A DNA stretch of 34,495 nt from Neisseriaceae bacterium (GTDB lineage: Bacteria > Pseudomonadota > Gammaproteobacteria > Burkholderiales > Chromobacteriaceae). This document shows positions 9,412-18,598 of the stretch, piece by piece. The stretch's first letter is position 1. Each line of letters begins with the position of its first letter. The position numbers were made by a program, and so were the translations under genes. The stretch lies in contig JAIXTB010000307.1 in NCBI GenBank assembly GCA_027484385.1, positions 1 to 34,495 of the forward strand, read 5' to 3'. The notes beneath the pieces were generated by a model. The model was not told the origin of the DNA. It worked only from the letters and a program-made list of their open reading frames with translations, and searched no databases.

Positions 9412-10206
9412 CTAGGCCTGCGGCCAGATCTGGGCAATATCCGCCACGCACTGCTCGAATAGCGGCTTGCCAAACAGGTAGCCCTGTACCAGATGCACGC
9501 CTATCTCTTGCAGGCAGGCCAGCTCCTCGCGCGTTTCCACACCCTCGGCAATCACGCGGATACCCAGCTCGTCGCACATGCGCACCACGCAGGCCACAAT
9601 CACGCGGCTGGCTTTCTTCTGCTCGATGCCCCGCACCAGCGCCATATCCAGCTTGACGATATCCGGCTGAAAACTGGCCAGCAGGTTCAGCCCGGCGTAG
9701 CCCGCGCCAAAGTCGTCAATCGCCGTCATGAAGCCAATGCGCTGGTAGGCGCTAAACACCTTGGCCAGCCAGCTGCCGTCGTCGATGCGCTCGCTCTCTA
9801 CCGTCTCGAAAATGATCTGGTCTACCGGAAAGCCAAACTGGCGCGCCGCCTGCAGCGTGGTACGTATGCACACCTCGGGGCGGTAAATGGCATTGGGCAG
9901 AAAGTTGATGGACAGCCTGCTGCGCATACCCAGCCGCGCCGCCACCTCGATGGCTTTCACACGGCAAGCCTGGTCAAAACGGTAGCGGTTGGTGTCGTTC
10001 ACCTGCGCCAGTACACTGAACGCCCCTTCGCCCGCCGGGCCACGCACCAGCGCCTCGTGCGCAAAAATGCTACCCGCGCGCAGGTCGATAATGGGCTGGA
10101 AAGCGTAGCTAAAAGAAAAACCCAAGGGCTCGCCATCGCGGCAGTCACCGCAAGGGGGCAAGGCGGCGGTGGAGTCGGTATCAGGGCTGATAGGGATAAG
10201 GTTCAT
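9412..10206 (-). CDS. EAL-domain cyclic-di-GMP phosphodiesterase
   Basis: FQPIIDL..HEALVRG, DDFGAGYAGLNLL, DIVKLDM motifs. Confidence 0.88.
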   Translation of the reverse strand: MNLIPISPDTDSTAALPPCGDCRDGEPLGFSFSYAFQPIIDLRAGSIFAHEALVRGPAGEGAFSVLAQVNDTNRYRFDQACRVKAIEVAARLGMRSRLSINFLPNAIYRPEVCIRTTLQAARQFGFPVDQIIFETVESERIDDGSWLAKVFSAYQRIGFMTAIDDFGAGYAGLNLLASFQPDIVKLDMALVRGIEQKKASRVIVACVVRMCDELGIRVIAEGVETREELACLQEIGVHLVQGYLFGKPLFEQCVADIAQIWPQA

Positions 10207-10392
10207 GTGCGTACGGCATCATAATGCGTGAAGGAAGATTTATTGCCAGTATAGGGCAGCTTGCAGGTAATACCGTGGCATTGTCTGTCGTTCCTGCCTA
10301 TGAACGTCGACAATACCCCCACTCTGGCAACGCTTGGCGGTTGTTTTCCAGGTTTATTAAAAATCATGTTCCGGCACTCACCCAAACACCAC

Positions 10393-10408
10393 TAGACTGA
10401 CCAGTCTA
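10393..10408. promoter_or_regulatory. NemR-type operator TAGACTGACCAGTCTA
   Basis: 7-bp perfect inverted repeat with 2-nt centre, 12 bp upstream of nemR-like gene; resembles the E. coli NemR box TAGACC-N4-GGTCTA. Confidence 0.75.
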
Positions 10409-10419
10409 TTTGCACTATC

Positions 10420-11037
10420 ATGCAGCGCATGGCACGAGAACGACTGCACACCGACACCCGCGAACACATCCTGGCTACTGGCGAGGCGCTGATCCATGGC
10501 CGCAGCTTTACGGCGATGGGCCTGACCGAGCTCTTGAACGAAGCCGGGGTGCCGAAGGGGTCGTTTTATCATTACTTCAAGTCGAAAGAAGACTTTGGCG
10601 TCGCCATGCTGACCCGCTACTTTGCGGTGTACCGCGAGCGTGTTGGCCTGCTGCTGGCCGATGACAGCATGGGTGATGGCCGTGCCCGGCTGCTGGCTTA
10701 CTTTCGGCAATGGCTGGATAACCACGCCCGCTGCGAAGCGCACAGCTGCTTGGCGGTCAAGCTGGCGGCCGAGGTGTCCGACCTGTCCGAGCCGATGCGC
10801 CTGGCACTGCATGAGGGCATGGACGCTATCGTGCACAGGTTGGCCGCATGCATCCGCGCTGGCCAGGCCGATGGCAGCATCAAGCCGCAGCTGCCACCGG
10901 ACGAAACCGCCTACGCGCTGTACAGCCTGTGGCTGGGCGCGGCGCTGATGCAGAAAACCCAGCACAGCCTGCTGCCGCTGCAGGCAGCCATGACGCATAC
11001 CGAAGGCCAGCTGGCGCCCTGCCGCCCGGCAGCCTGA
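10420..11037 (+). CDS. nemR: TetR/AcrR-family regulator, NemR-like
   Basis: TetR HTH (GLTELLNEAGVPKGSFYHYFKSKEDFG); SCLAVKLAAEVSDLSEPMR; adjacent to nemA. Alternative start 10429. Confidence 0.78.
   Translation: MQRMARERLHTDTREHILATGEALIHGRSFTAMGLTELLNEAGVPKGSFYHYFKSKEDFGVAMLTRYFAVYRERVGLLLADDSMGDGRARLLAYFRQWLDNHARCEAHSCLAVKLAAEVSDLSEPMRLALHEGMDAIVHRLAACIRAGQADGSIKPQLPPDETAYALYSLWLGAALMQKTQHSLLPLQAAMTHTEGQLAPCRPAA
10838..10848 (+). repeat. GGTTGGCCGCA dispersed motif
   Basis: Exact 11-mer, inside nemR. Confidence 0.9.
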
Positions 11038-11048
11038 TACGACACACA

Positions 11049-11077
11049 CCGTTTGCCCATGGGCAGGCGGTTTTTTT
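11049..11077 (+). terminator. Rho-independent terminator after nemR-like gene
   Basis: CCGTTTGCCC-AT-GGGCAGGCGG (10-bp stem with two G-U pairs) followed by TTTTTTT. Confidence 0.8.
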
Positions 11078-11088
11078 GAAGCACAATC

Positions 11089-11103
11089 TAGACGACTGGT
11101 CTA
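11089..11103. promoter_or_regulatory. Second candidate NemR-like operator TAGAC-GACTG-GTCTA
   Basis: Same TAGAC/GTCTA half-sites as 10393-10408 but 5-nt rather than 6-nt spacing; 24 bp upstream of nitroreductase start. Confidence 0.5.
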
Positions 11104-11127
11104 ATAATTTATTCTTCGGAGCTTGTG

Positions 11128-11868
11128 ATGAACCACGCACTCGAACAGATGCAACAACACCGCAGTATCCGCAGCTACCAGGACAAAGCCGTACCGGCCG
11201 AGGTGCTGGACGCGGTGCTGCGCGCCGCCTGGCACGGCCCTACCTCCATCAACGGCCAGCAGGTGTCGCTGGTGGTGGTACAGGATGCCGCCCGCCGTGC
11301 GCGCATTGCCGAGATCGCCGGCGGCCAACCCTGGATCGCCCAGGCGCCGGTATTCGTTGCGGTGGTGGCCGACTTCTACAAAACCCGCCTGGGCGTGGCT
11401 GCCGCCGGTAGCGAACAAGTAATCCACGACAGCGTGGAAGGCTTTGCCGTGGCCGCCGTGGACGCCGGCATTACCATGGGCAATCTGATGACCGCAGCCC
11501 GCGCCGCCGGCTTGGGCGTGGTGCCGATTGGCGGTATTCGCCGCGACCCGGCTGCCATGATCGAGCTGCTGGGCCTGCCCGAGCTCACCTTCCCGCTGGC
11601 CGGTGTGGTACTGGGCTACAGCGCCGACGATAGCGCCGTGAAGCCGCGCCTGCCGCTGGCTACGTTTGCCCATAGCGAGCGCTACGATGCCGCCGCCCTG
11701 CCCGGCCACATCGCCGCCTACGACCAGACCCTGCAGCAACACTGGCAAAACCTGGGCCGCGCCGACGGCGAGCCTTGGAGCCAGAGCATTGCCCGTTATT
11801 ACCAGCAAGTGTATTTCCCGCAAGTGGCCCCGGTAGCACGCGCCCAGGGCTTTGGATTCGACCGCTAA
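11128..11868 (+). CDS. Nitroreductase-family NAD(P)H oxidoreductase (NfsA-like)
   Basis: HRSIRSYQDKAVPAEVLDAVLRAAWHGPTSINGQQ flavin nitroreductase N-terminus; GLGVVPIGGIRR. Confidence 0.85.
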   Translation: MNHALEQMQQHRSIRSYQDKAVPAEVLDAVLRAAWHGPTSINGQQVSLVVVQDAARRARIAEIAGGQPWIAQAPVFVAVVADFYKTRLGVAAAGSEQVIHDSVEGFAVAAVDAGITMGNLMTAARAAGLGVVPIGGIRRDPAAMIELLGLPELTFPLAGVVLGYSADDSAVKPRLPLATFAHSERYDAAALPGHIAAYDQTLQQHWQNLGRADGEPWSQSIARYYQQVYFPQVAPVARAQGFGFDR

Positions 11869-11889
11869 ACTGCAAGCAAAGGACACCTC

Positions 11890-12990
11890 ATGCAAGCCGA
11901 TAAACTGCTGACCCCCGTGCGCCTGGGCGCCGTGACCCTGAACAACCGTGTGCTGATGGCACCGCTGACCCGCCTGCGTAATACCGAGCCGGGCGACGTG
12001 CCCACCGAGCTGGCCATCGAGTACTACCGCCAGCGCGCCGGTGCCGGCCTGATCATTAACGAAGGCACCCACATCTCCCCTACCGCCAAAGGCTACGCTG
12101 GCGCGCCGGGTATCTACAGCGAGGACCAGATCCAGATGTGGCAGCGCGTGAACGACGCCGTGCACGCCGAAGGCGGCAAGATCGCCATCCAGCTATGGCA
12201 CACCGGCCGCATCTCGCACACCAGCCTGCAGCCGGGCGGCGAAGCCCCGGTGGCACCGTCTGCCATTGCGGCCGACAGCAATACCAATATCCGTGACGAA
12301 AACGGCCAACTGGTGCGCGCCCCGGTATCCACGCCGCGTGCGCTGGAAACCGCTGAAATCGCCGACCTGATCGAAGACTACCGCCGCGCCACCGACAACG
12401 CGCGCCGCGCCGGCTTCGACCTGGTGGAAATTCACGGTGCCCACGGCTATCTGCTGGACCAGTTCCTGTCGCCGGTGGCCAACCAGCGTACCGACCAGTA
12501 CGGCGGCAGCGTGGAAAACCGCGCGCGCATCGTGCTGGAAGTGCTGGATGCGGTAATCGCCGAATGGGACGCCGACCACGTGGGCATCCGCCTGTCGCCG
12601 CTGGGCGTGTTCAACGGCCTGTCGGAAACCGACCAACAGGAGATGGCGCTGTACCTGATTGGCGAAATCGCCAAGCGCGGTATCGCCTTCCTGCACCTGT
12701 CCGAGCCGGACTGGGCCGGCGGCCCGGCCTGGAGCGACGACTTCCGCCAGCGCGTGCGTGCCGTCTACCCTGGCAGCATCGTGGCGGCCGGTGGCTACAC
12801 GCTGGAAAAAGCCGAAAAGCTGATCGGCGCCGGCCTGATCGATGCCGTGGCCTTTGGCCGTAGCTTCATCGCCAACCCGGACCTGCCGGCCCGCCTGGCA
12901 GCCGGTGCCGCGCTGAACCCGCCGCGCCCGGAAACCTTCTACGGCGGTGGTGCCGAGGGCTACACCGACTACCCGGTACTGGGCCAGTAA
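11890..12990 (+). CDS. nemA: Old-yellow-enzyme-family alkene reductase / N-ethylmaleimide reductase
   Basis: [67 protein letters not shown]. Confidence 0.92.
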   Translation: MQADKLLTPVRLGAVTLNNRVLMAPLTRLRNTEPGDVPTELAIEYYRQRAGAGLIINEGTHISPTAKGYAGAPGIYSEDQIQMWQRVNDAVHAEGGKIAIQLWHTGRISHTSLQPGGEAPVAPSAIAADSNTNIRDENGQLVRAPVSTPRALETAEIADLIEDYRRATDNARRAGFDLVEIHGAHGYLLDQFLSPVANQRTDQYGGSVENRARIVLEVLDAVIAEWDADHVGIRLSPLGVFNGLSETDQQEMALYLIGEIAKRGIAFLHLSEPDWAGGPAWSDDFRQRVRAVYPGSIVAAGGYTLEKAEKLIGAGLIDAVAFGRSFIANPDLPARLAAGAALNPPRPETFYGGGAEGYTDYPVLGQ

Positions 12991-13041
12991 GCCCACGGCC
13001 CGGCGCGGGTTTGCCCGTATCGGGCACATCACGACGATATT

Positions 13042-13067
13042 GCCTGCGGCCAACGTTGGCCGCAGGC
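13042..13067. repeat. 26-bp perfect palindrome made of two head-to-head GTTGGCCGCA motifs
   Basis: GCCTGCGGCCAACGTTGGCCGCAGGC is its own reverse complement; intergenic, 16 bp upstream of the DJ-1-like gene. Confidence 0.95.
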
Positions 13068-13083
13068 CACCACGAGATACACC

Positions 13084-13767
13084 ATGAAAAATGTACTGTT
13101 TGTGCTGACCAGCCACGACCAGCTGGGTGATACCGGCCACAAAACCGGCTTTTGGGTAGAAGAATTCGCCGCGCCTTACTACGTGCTGGCCGACGCCGGC
13201 ATCAACGTGACCCTAGCCTCGCCACTGGGCGGCCAGCCACCCATCGACCCGAAAAGCGCTGACCCGGCGTTTGCCACCCCCGCTACCCAGCGCTTTGACG
13301 CAGACAGCGCGCTGCAAGCCCGCCTGGCCGCTACCCTGCCGCTGGCCAGCGTGGATGCGGCCAACTACGACGCCGTGTTCTACCCCGGTGGCCACGGCCC
13401 GCTGTGGGACCTGGTCGACAATGCCGACTCGCTACGCCTGATCGCCGACACCGTGGCCGCCGGCAAGCCGCTGGGTGCCGTATGCCACGCCAGCGCCGCG
13501 CTGGTGAACGCGCTAGCCGCCGATGGCACGCCACTGGTGGCCGGTAAACAGGTGACCGGTTTCAGCAATACCGAAGAAGACGCGGTACAGCTCACCGCCA
13601 TCGTGCCGCTACTGGTAGAGGACGCCCTGCAAGCCAAAGGCGGCCTGTATAGCAAAGGCCCGGACTGGGCACCGTTTGTACTGGAAGACGGCCTGCTGAT
13701 TACCGGCCAGAACCCGGCTTCGTCCGAAGGCGTAGCGCACGCACTGCTGGCACGCCTGCAAGGCTAA
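13084..13767 (+). CDS. DJ-1/PfpI (Hsp31-like) type-1 glutamine amidotransferase domain protein
   Basis: SHDQLGDTGHKTGFWVEEFAAPYYVL; YPGGHGPLWDL; GAVCHASAAL nucleophile elbow. Confidence 0.87.
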   Translation: MKNVLFVLTSHDQLGDTGHKTGFWVEEFAAPYYVLADAGINVTLASPLGGQPPIDPKSADPAFATPATQRFDADSALQARLAATLPLASVDAANYDAVFYPGGHGPLWDLVDNADSLRLIADTVAAGKPLGAVCHASAALVNALAADGTPLVAGKQVTGFSNTEEDAVQLTAIVPLLVEDALQAKGGLYSKGPDWAPFVLEDGLLITGQNPASSEGVAHALLARLQG

Positions 13768-13793
13768 GCTGGCAATCGCTGGCTGAAAAGCAG

Positions 13794-13819
13794 ACAGGGT
13801 TGGCCGCGGCCAACCCTGT
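13794..13819 (+). terminator. Terminator-like 26-bp perfect palindrome containing two overlapping GGTTGGCCGC motifs
   Basis: ACAGGGTTGGCCGCGGCCAACCCTGT followed by TTTGT, 26 bp after the DJ-1-like gene stop. Confidence 0.8.
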
Positions 13820-13939
13820 TTTGTCTGGCGCCGGCACTGCCTTGCCGCCGTAGCAAGGGGGAATCTGCCACGCCGCTTGCCGCGGCCACCAGCCAGCAGG
13901 GCATGCCGGTACGGCAAGCGTGTTTGCCTGGCCGGTTAC

Positions 13940-15097
13940 TCAGGCTGACGCTTGCTGCGCGTCCGCTGGCAACACGGTTTGCAGCTCGGTGATGGCCTCG
14001 GTCAAGGCATTCTGGAAGTGTTCTTCGGCCAGGCGGCCGGTGGCCAGCTCGTCAAAACCATCACGAATCATGGTGACAATGTCGCGCTCCTGGCGCTGCG
14101 TCAGCCCCATGGACAGCAGCGCGGCCTCTACCCTGTCCAGCACGCTGTTCAGGTGCAAGGTGGCGTCGGCCCGGCTCTGGCGCTGCAGCCGGTCGATATC
14201 GCCCAGTACGCGCCCCAGCTGCGCCACGGTGTCGCTGATGGCACTGCCCTGGCGGCGCGATTGCTGCTCGTATTGCAGGGCATGCAAACGCACCTCGGCC
14301 GACTCGACCAGCACGGCCAGGTGGTCGCGCAGGCGGCCGCAGCGTGCCTCGTCGTGCAAAGGCATATTACTGACAATCAGGTGCAGGCACGGATAGCTGA
14401 TAGACAGGCGGTTCTTGAACTGCACAATGCGCTCCATACCGGCCATATGGTGCAGCACCGAAATCTCCAGCGGCGATACCTGGCCGTGGCTTTTCAGCGC
14501 CAGCGGGGCGGCATCGGTGGGTAGCAGCTGGACCACGCCTTCCACATCGAAAGCCTGCAATGCATCCAGCACAGCCTGCGCCAGTGCCGGGTAATCTGCG
14601 CAGTGGTTAAAGTGCTTGAGAGCATCGATCAGCATGCCGGTTTCACTCATGCTGCTCATGGCCACCATGGCGGTACTGGTGGCGTAACCGGCCTGCTGGC
14701 GCAGCTGCTGGCGCTCGGCCACGTTGTGCAGCACCCGTTCCACTTTGGCCAGCAACACCTGGGGCTCGACAGGTTTATTGACGAAATCTTCCCCCCCCAC
14801 CTCGTAACCACGCACGTGTTCGTCTACCCCATCGAGTGCGGACAGGAACATCACCGGCACATCGGCCAGCGCCGGGTCCGCCTTGATGGTTTCGCACAGG
14901 GTAAAGCCATCCATGGCCGGCATGCGGACATCGGCCAGCAGCAGCGCGGGGGGCTGCTGCCGCATCATGGCCAGCGCGGTTTCCGGGTGGTTGGCAATAC
15001 GCACCGGGTAATGCTGGCCCAGGGTTTCTTCCATAAAACCCAGCATGAATTCATCGTCATCCACCATCAGGATGGGATGCGTGTGGTCTATCGTCAT
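13940..15097 (-). CDS. Response regulator with N-terminal receiver and uncharacterised C-terminal region
   Basis: ILMVDDDEFMLGF, LLLADVRMPAMDG, FLSAL, NKPVEPQVLLAKV; no recognised DNA-binding, GGDEF, EAL or HD-GYP output. Confidence 0.82.
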   Translation of the reverse strand: MTIDHTHPILMVDDDEFMLGFMEETLGQHYPVRIANHPETALAMMRQQPPALLLADVRMPAMDGFTLCETIKADPALADVPVMFLSALDGVDEHVRGYEVGGEDFVNKPVEPQVLLAKVERVLHNVAERQQLRQQAGYATSTAMVAMSSMSETGMLIDALKHFNHCADYPALAQAVLDALQAFDVEGVVQLLPTDAAPLALKSHGQVSPLEISVLHHMAGMERIVQFKNRLSISYPCLHLIVSNMPLHDEARCGRLRDHLAVLVESAEVRLHALQYEQQSRRQGSAISDTVAQLGRVLGDIDRLQRQSRADATLHLNSVLDRVEAALLSMGLTQRQERDIVTMIRDGFDELATGRLAEEHFQNALTEAITELQTVLPADAQQASA

Positions 15098-15379
15098 GTC
15101 GTTCTCCTGTTGCCCTGACAGTATAAGCGAACAGCATCACGTTGTATGGTTCACTATTTATAAATAGCACTAACATTTATTAGCCTAACTTATCAAGTGG
15201 CATAATGAAGTACGCCGTGCTCCCCACGCTACGATAAGCAGCGCCAACACCCACCCTTTTGGCATAACGTGCCATGCGCTTGACAGCTGTTGCCTGCCAC
15301 CTAGAATCGGCCAAAGCGAAATAGCCTGCTTCCCCACCGGGCCTGCGTACCGCACTGGCCATCGACCCTCGGAGTGCCC

Positions 15380-16882
15380 ATGCAAGACCTGTTCATCCTG
15401 GCGCTGGACCAAGGCACCACCAGCTCGCGTGCCATCTTGTTCAACCGTAGCGGCGACATGGTGGCCAGCGCGCAGAAGACGTTCCGCCAGCACTACCCGC
15501 AGCCGGGCTGGGTAGAGCACGACCCGATGGAAATCTGGGCCGGCCAGGTAGGCGTAGCGGCCGAAGCACTGGCGCGCGCCGGGGTAACGGGCAGCCAGAT
15601 CGCTGCGCTGGGCATTACCAACCAGCGCGAAACCACCGTCGTGTGGGACCGCGACACCGGCCAGCCGGTGTACAACGCCATCGTATGGCAAGACCGCCGC
15701 ACCGCCGGCTTCTGCGACGAGATACGCGCGCGCGGCCTGGCGGACACCATCCGCAACAAGACCGGCCTGCTGGTAGACGCCTATTTTTCGGCCACCAAAA
15801 TCCGCTGGATTCTGGACAACGTACCGGGTGCGCGCGAACGCGCCCTGGCCGGCAAACTGGCGTTCGGTACCATCGATAGCTGGTTGATCTGGCAACTGAC
15901 CCATGGCGCGGTGCACGTCACCGACGTGTCCAACGCCTCGCGCACCATGCTGTACAACATCCACACCCTGCAGTGGGACGACGAGCTGCTGGCCATGCTG
16001 GGCATACCGGCCAGCCTGCTGCCACAGGTAAAAAGCTCCAGCGAGGTATACGGCCATACCCACGCTGCGCACCTGGGCGCTGCTATCCCCATCGCCGGTG
16101 TGGCCGGCGACCAGCAGGCCGCGCTGTTCGGCCAGCAATGCACCCTGCCTGGCATGGTGAAAAACACCTACGGTACCGGCTGCTTCATGATGATGAACAC
16201 CGGCAACAAGCCGGTACCGTCGCATAACAAGCTGCTGACCACCATCGCCTGGCAGGTAGGCGAGCAGGTGCAGTATGCGCTGGAAGGCAGCATCTTTATG
16301 GGTGGCTCGGTGGTGAAATGGCTGCGTGACGGCCTGGGCATCATCAAGCAATCCAGCGATGTGGGCCCGCTGGCAGCCACGGTAACGGATAGCGACGGCG
16401 TGTATCTGGTACCGGCCTTTGCCGGCCTGGGCGCACCGCACTGGCATGCCCAGGCACGCGGCACGCTATCCGGCATGACGCAAGGCACCAGCGCCGCGCA
16501 CATCGCCCGTGCCGCGCTGGACAGCATTGCCTTCCAGACCATGGACGTACTCGGGGCGATGCAGGCCGACGCGGGCATCACCATCGCCGAGCTGCGCGTG
16601 GATGGCGGCGCCAGCGTCAACAACATGCTGATGCAGTTCCAGAGCGATATTCTGGGCACTGCCGTCGCGCGGCCCAAAATCACCGAGACCACGGCACTGG
16701 GCGCGGCCTACCTGGCTGGCCTGGCCGTGCGCTACTGGCAAAGCACCGACGATATCCAGGGTCAATGGCAGCTGGATACACGCTTTACCCCGCAACAAAG
16801 CGCCGACACGGTAGCCCGCTACGTGGCTGGCTGGCACCGCGCTACCCGCGCCGCCATTGCCTGGGCCGACGACCAGGGCTAA
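15380..16882 (+). CDS. glpK: Glycerol kinase
   Basis: [64 protein letters not shown]. Confidence 0.96.
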   Translation: MQDLFILALDQGTTSSRAILFNRSGDMVASAQKTFRQHYPQPGWVEHDPMEIWAGQVGVAAEALARAGVTGSQIAALGITNQRETTVVWDRDTGQPVYNAIVWQDRRTAGFCDEIRARGLADTIRNKTGLLVDAYFSATKIRWILDNVPGARERALAGKLAFGTIDSWLIWQLTHGAVHVTDVSNASRTMLYNIHTLQWDDELLAMLGIPASLLPQVKSSSEVYGHTHAAHLGAAIPIAGVAGDQQAALFGQQCTLPGMVKNTYGTGCFMMMNTGNKPVPSHNKLLTTIAWQVGEQVQYALEGSIFMGGSVVKWLRDGLGIIKQSSDVGPLAATVTDSDGVYLVPAFAGLGAPHWHAQARGTLSGMTQGTSAAHIARAALDSIAFQTMDVLGAMQADAGITIAELRVDGGASVNNMLMQFQSDILGTAVARPKITETTALGAAYLAGLAVRYWQSTDDIQGQWQLDTRFTPQQSADTVARYVAGWHRATRAAIAWADDQG

Positions 16883-17078
16883 ATGCCTGCGGTACAAACG
16901 GCGCCGCCCTAGAGGGCATGCCGGGTAAACGTGCTGGCCACCCCATGCCCCAGCACAACAAAACGTCACACCTGGCACAGACACGCCATGTGTGTTCCGG
17001 GTGCTACCGCAAGACCTGCCCCGCCTATCTTCAGCATGCCCGCCTTGGGGGTAGCCAACGCAGCGCAAAGGACAGACA

Positions 17079-18578
17079 GTGGAACAGTACGATTTGCTGG
17101 TCATCGGTGGCGGTATCAACGGTGCGGGCATTGCCCGCGATGCAGCAGGGCGCGGCCTGCGCGTACTGCTGTGCGAAAAGGACGACCTGGCCGCGCATAC
17201 CTCGTCGGCCAGCACCAAGCTGATCCACGGCGGCCTGCGCTATCTGGAGTATTACGCGTTCGGCCTGGTACGCAAGGCGCTACAGGAGCGCGAAGTACTG
17301 CTGGACGCGGCCCCGCACATCATGTGGCCGCTGCGCTTCGTAATGCCGCACGACGCCGGGCAGCGCCCGGCATGGCTGATCCGCTGCGGCCTGTTCCTGT
17401 ACGACCACCTGGCACGACGCCGCCGCCTGGCAGGCAGCCAGCGCATCCGCCTTGACCGCCACCCGGCAGGCCGCCCGCTGCAAGCCCGCTACCCGCAGGG
17501 CTTTGTCTATTCCGACGGCTGGGTCAACGACGCCCGCCTGGTAGTACTGAACGCCATCGACGCCACCGAGCGCGGTGCCACCATCCTCACCCGCACCGCC
17601 TGCATCGCCGCCCGCCGCCAGGGTAACGGCTGGCAAGCCACCCTGCAGGGCGCAGGCGGTCAGCAAACCACCGTCAGCGCCCGTGCGGTAGTCAACGCCG
17701 CCGGCCCGTGGGTACAGCAGCTGCTTGGCGGCGTGATCCAGGCCCCGGCCCGCCACGCCATCCGCCTGGTAAAAGGCAGCCACATCATCGTGAAGCGCCT
17801 GTTCGATCACCCTGATGCCTACCTTTTCCAGAACCCGGACCAGCGCATCATTTTTGCCATCCCCTACGAGCAGAACTTCACCCTGATTGGCACCACCGAC
17901 GTGGAATACCACGGCGACGCCGCTCAGGTAGCCATCGATAGCGACGAAGTGGCCTACCTGTGCCAGATGAGCAACCGCTACTTCACCCAGCAGATCAGCC
18001 CGGCCGACGTGGTAGCCACCTACTCTGGCGTGCGCCCGCTGCTGGATGACGACGCGGCCAACGCCAGCGGCGTCACCCGCGACTACGCGCTGGCGCTGGA
18101 CACCGACGGCGCACCGCTGCTGTCGGTATTCGGCGGCAAAATCACCACCTACCGCAAGCTGGCCGAACAAGTGGTAGACCAGCTGGCGCCGCTACTGGGC
18201 AACACGCGGCCAACGTGGACGGCTGGCGCGCACCTGCCAGGCGGCCAGCTGCCCGGCGGCGACTTCGACGCCTTCGTGGCAACACTGCAAGCCGACAAGC
18301 CCTGGCTACCCGCCGCGCTGGCGCTACGCCTGGCCCGCGCCTACGGCAGCCGCGTACACACCGTGCTGGGCAACGCCACCACGCTAGCAGGCCTGGGGGC
18401 GGAGATTCAGCCCGGCCTGTATGAAGCCGAGCTGCGCTACCTGGTAGAAAAAGAATGGGCCACCTGCGCCGACGACATCCTGTGGCGGCGCAGCAAGCTG
18501 CGCCTGCACCTGCCAGCGGGGGCGGATGCGGCGGTGGAGGCCTGGCTGGCCCGTAACAACGGGCAGCCTAGGTACTAA
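17079..18578 (+). CDS. glpD: Glycerol-3-phosphate dehydrogenase
   Basis: GTG start; YDLLVIGGGINGAGIARDAAGRGL, SSASTKLIHGGLRYLE, VFGGKITTYRKLAE. Confidence 0.95.
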   Translation: MEQYDLLVIGGGINGAGIARDAAGRGLRVLLCEKDDLAAHTSSASTKLIHGGLRYLEYYAFGLVRKALQEREVLLDAAPHIMWPLRFVMPHDAGQRPAWLIRCGLFLYDHLARRRRLAGSQRIRLDRHPAGRPLQARYPQGFVYSDGWVNDARLVVLNAIDATERGATILTRTACIAARRQGNGWQATLQGAGGQQTTVSARAVVNAAGPWVQQLLGGVIQAPARHAIRLVKGSHIIVKRLFDHPDAYLFQNPDQRIIFAIPYEQNFTLIGTTDVEYHGDAAQVAIDSDEVAYLCQMSNRYFTQQISPADVVATYSGVRPLLDDDAANASGVTRDYALALDTDGAPLLSVFGGKITTYRKLAEQVVDQLAPLLGNTRPTWTAGAHLPGGQLPGGDFDAFVATLQADKPWLPAALALRLARAYGSRVHTVLGNATTLAGLGAEIQPGLYEAELRYLVEKEWATCADDILWRRSKLRLHLPAGADAAVEAWLARNNGQPRY

Positions 18579-18598
18579 CAGAAGACTTGGCCACAACC

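Noticed and set aside
15185-16447. 420-aa minus-strand ORF opposite glpK
   Set aside because: Antisense shadow of a highly conserved glycerol kinase; no recognisable domain.
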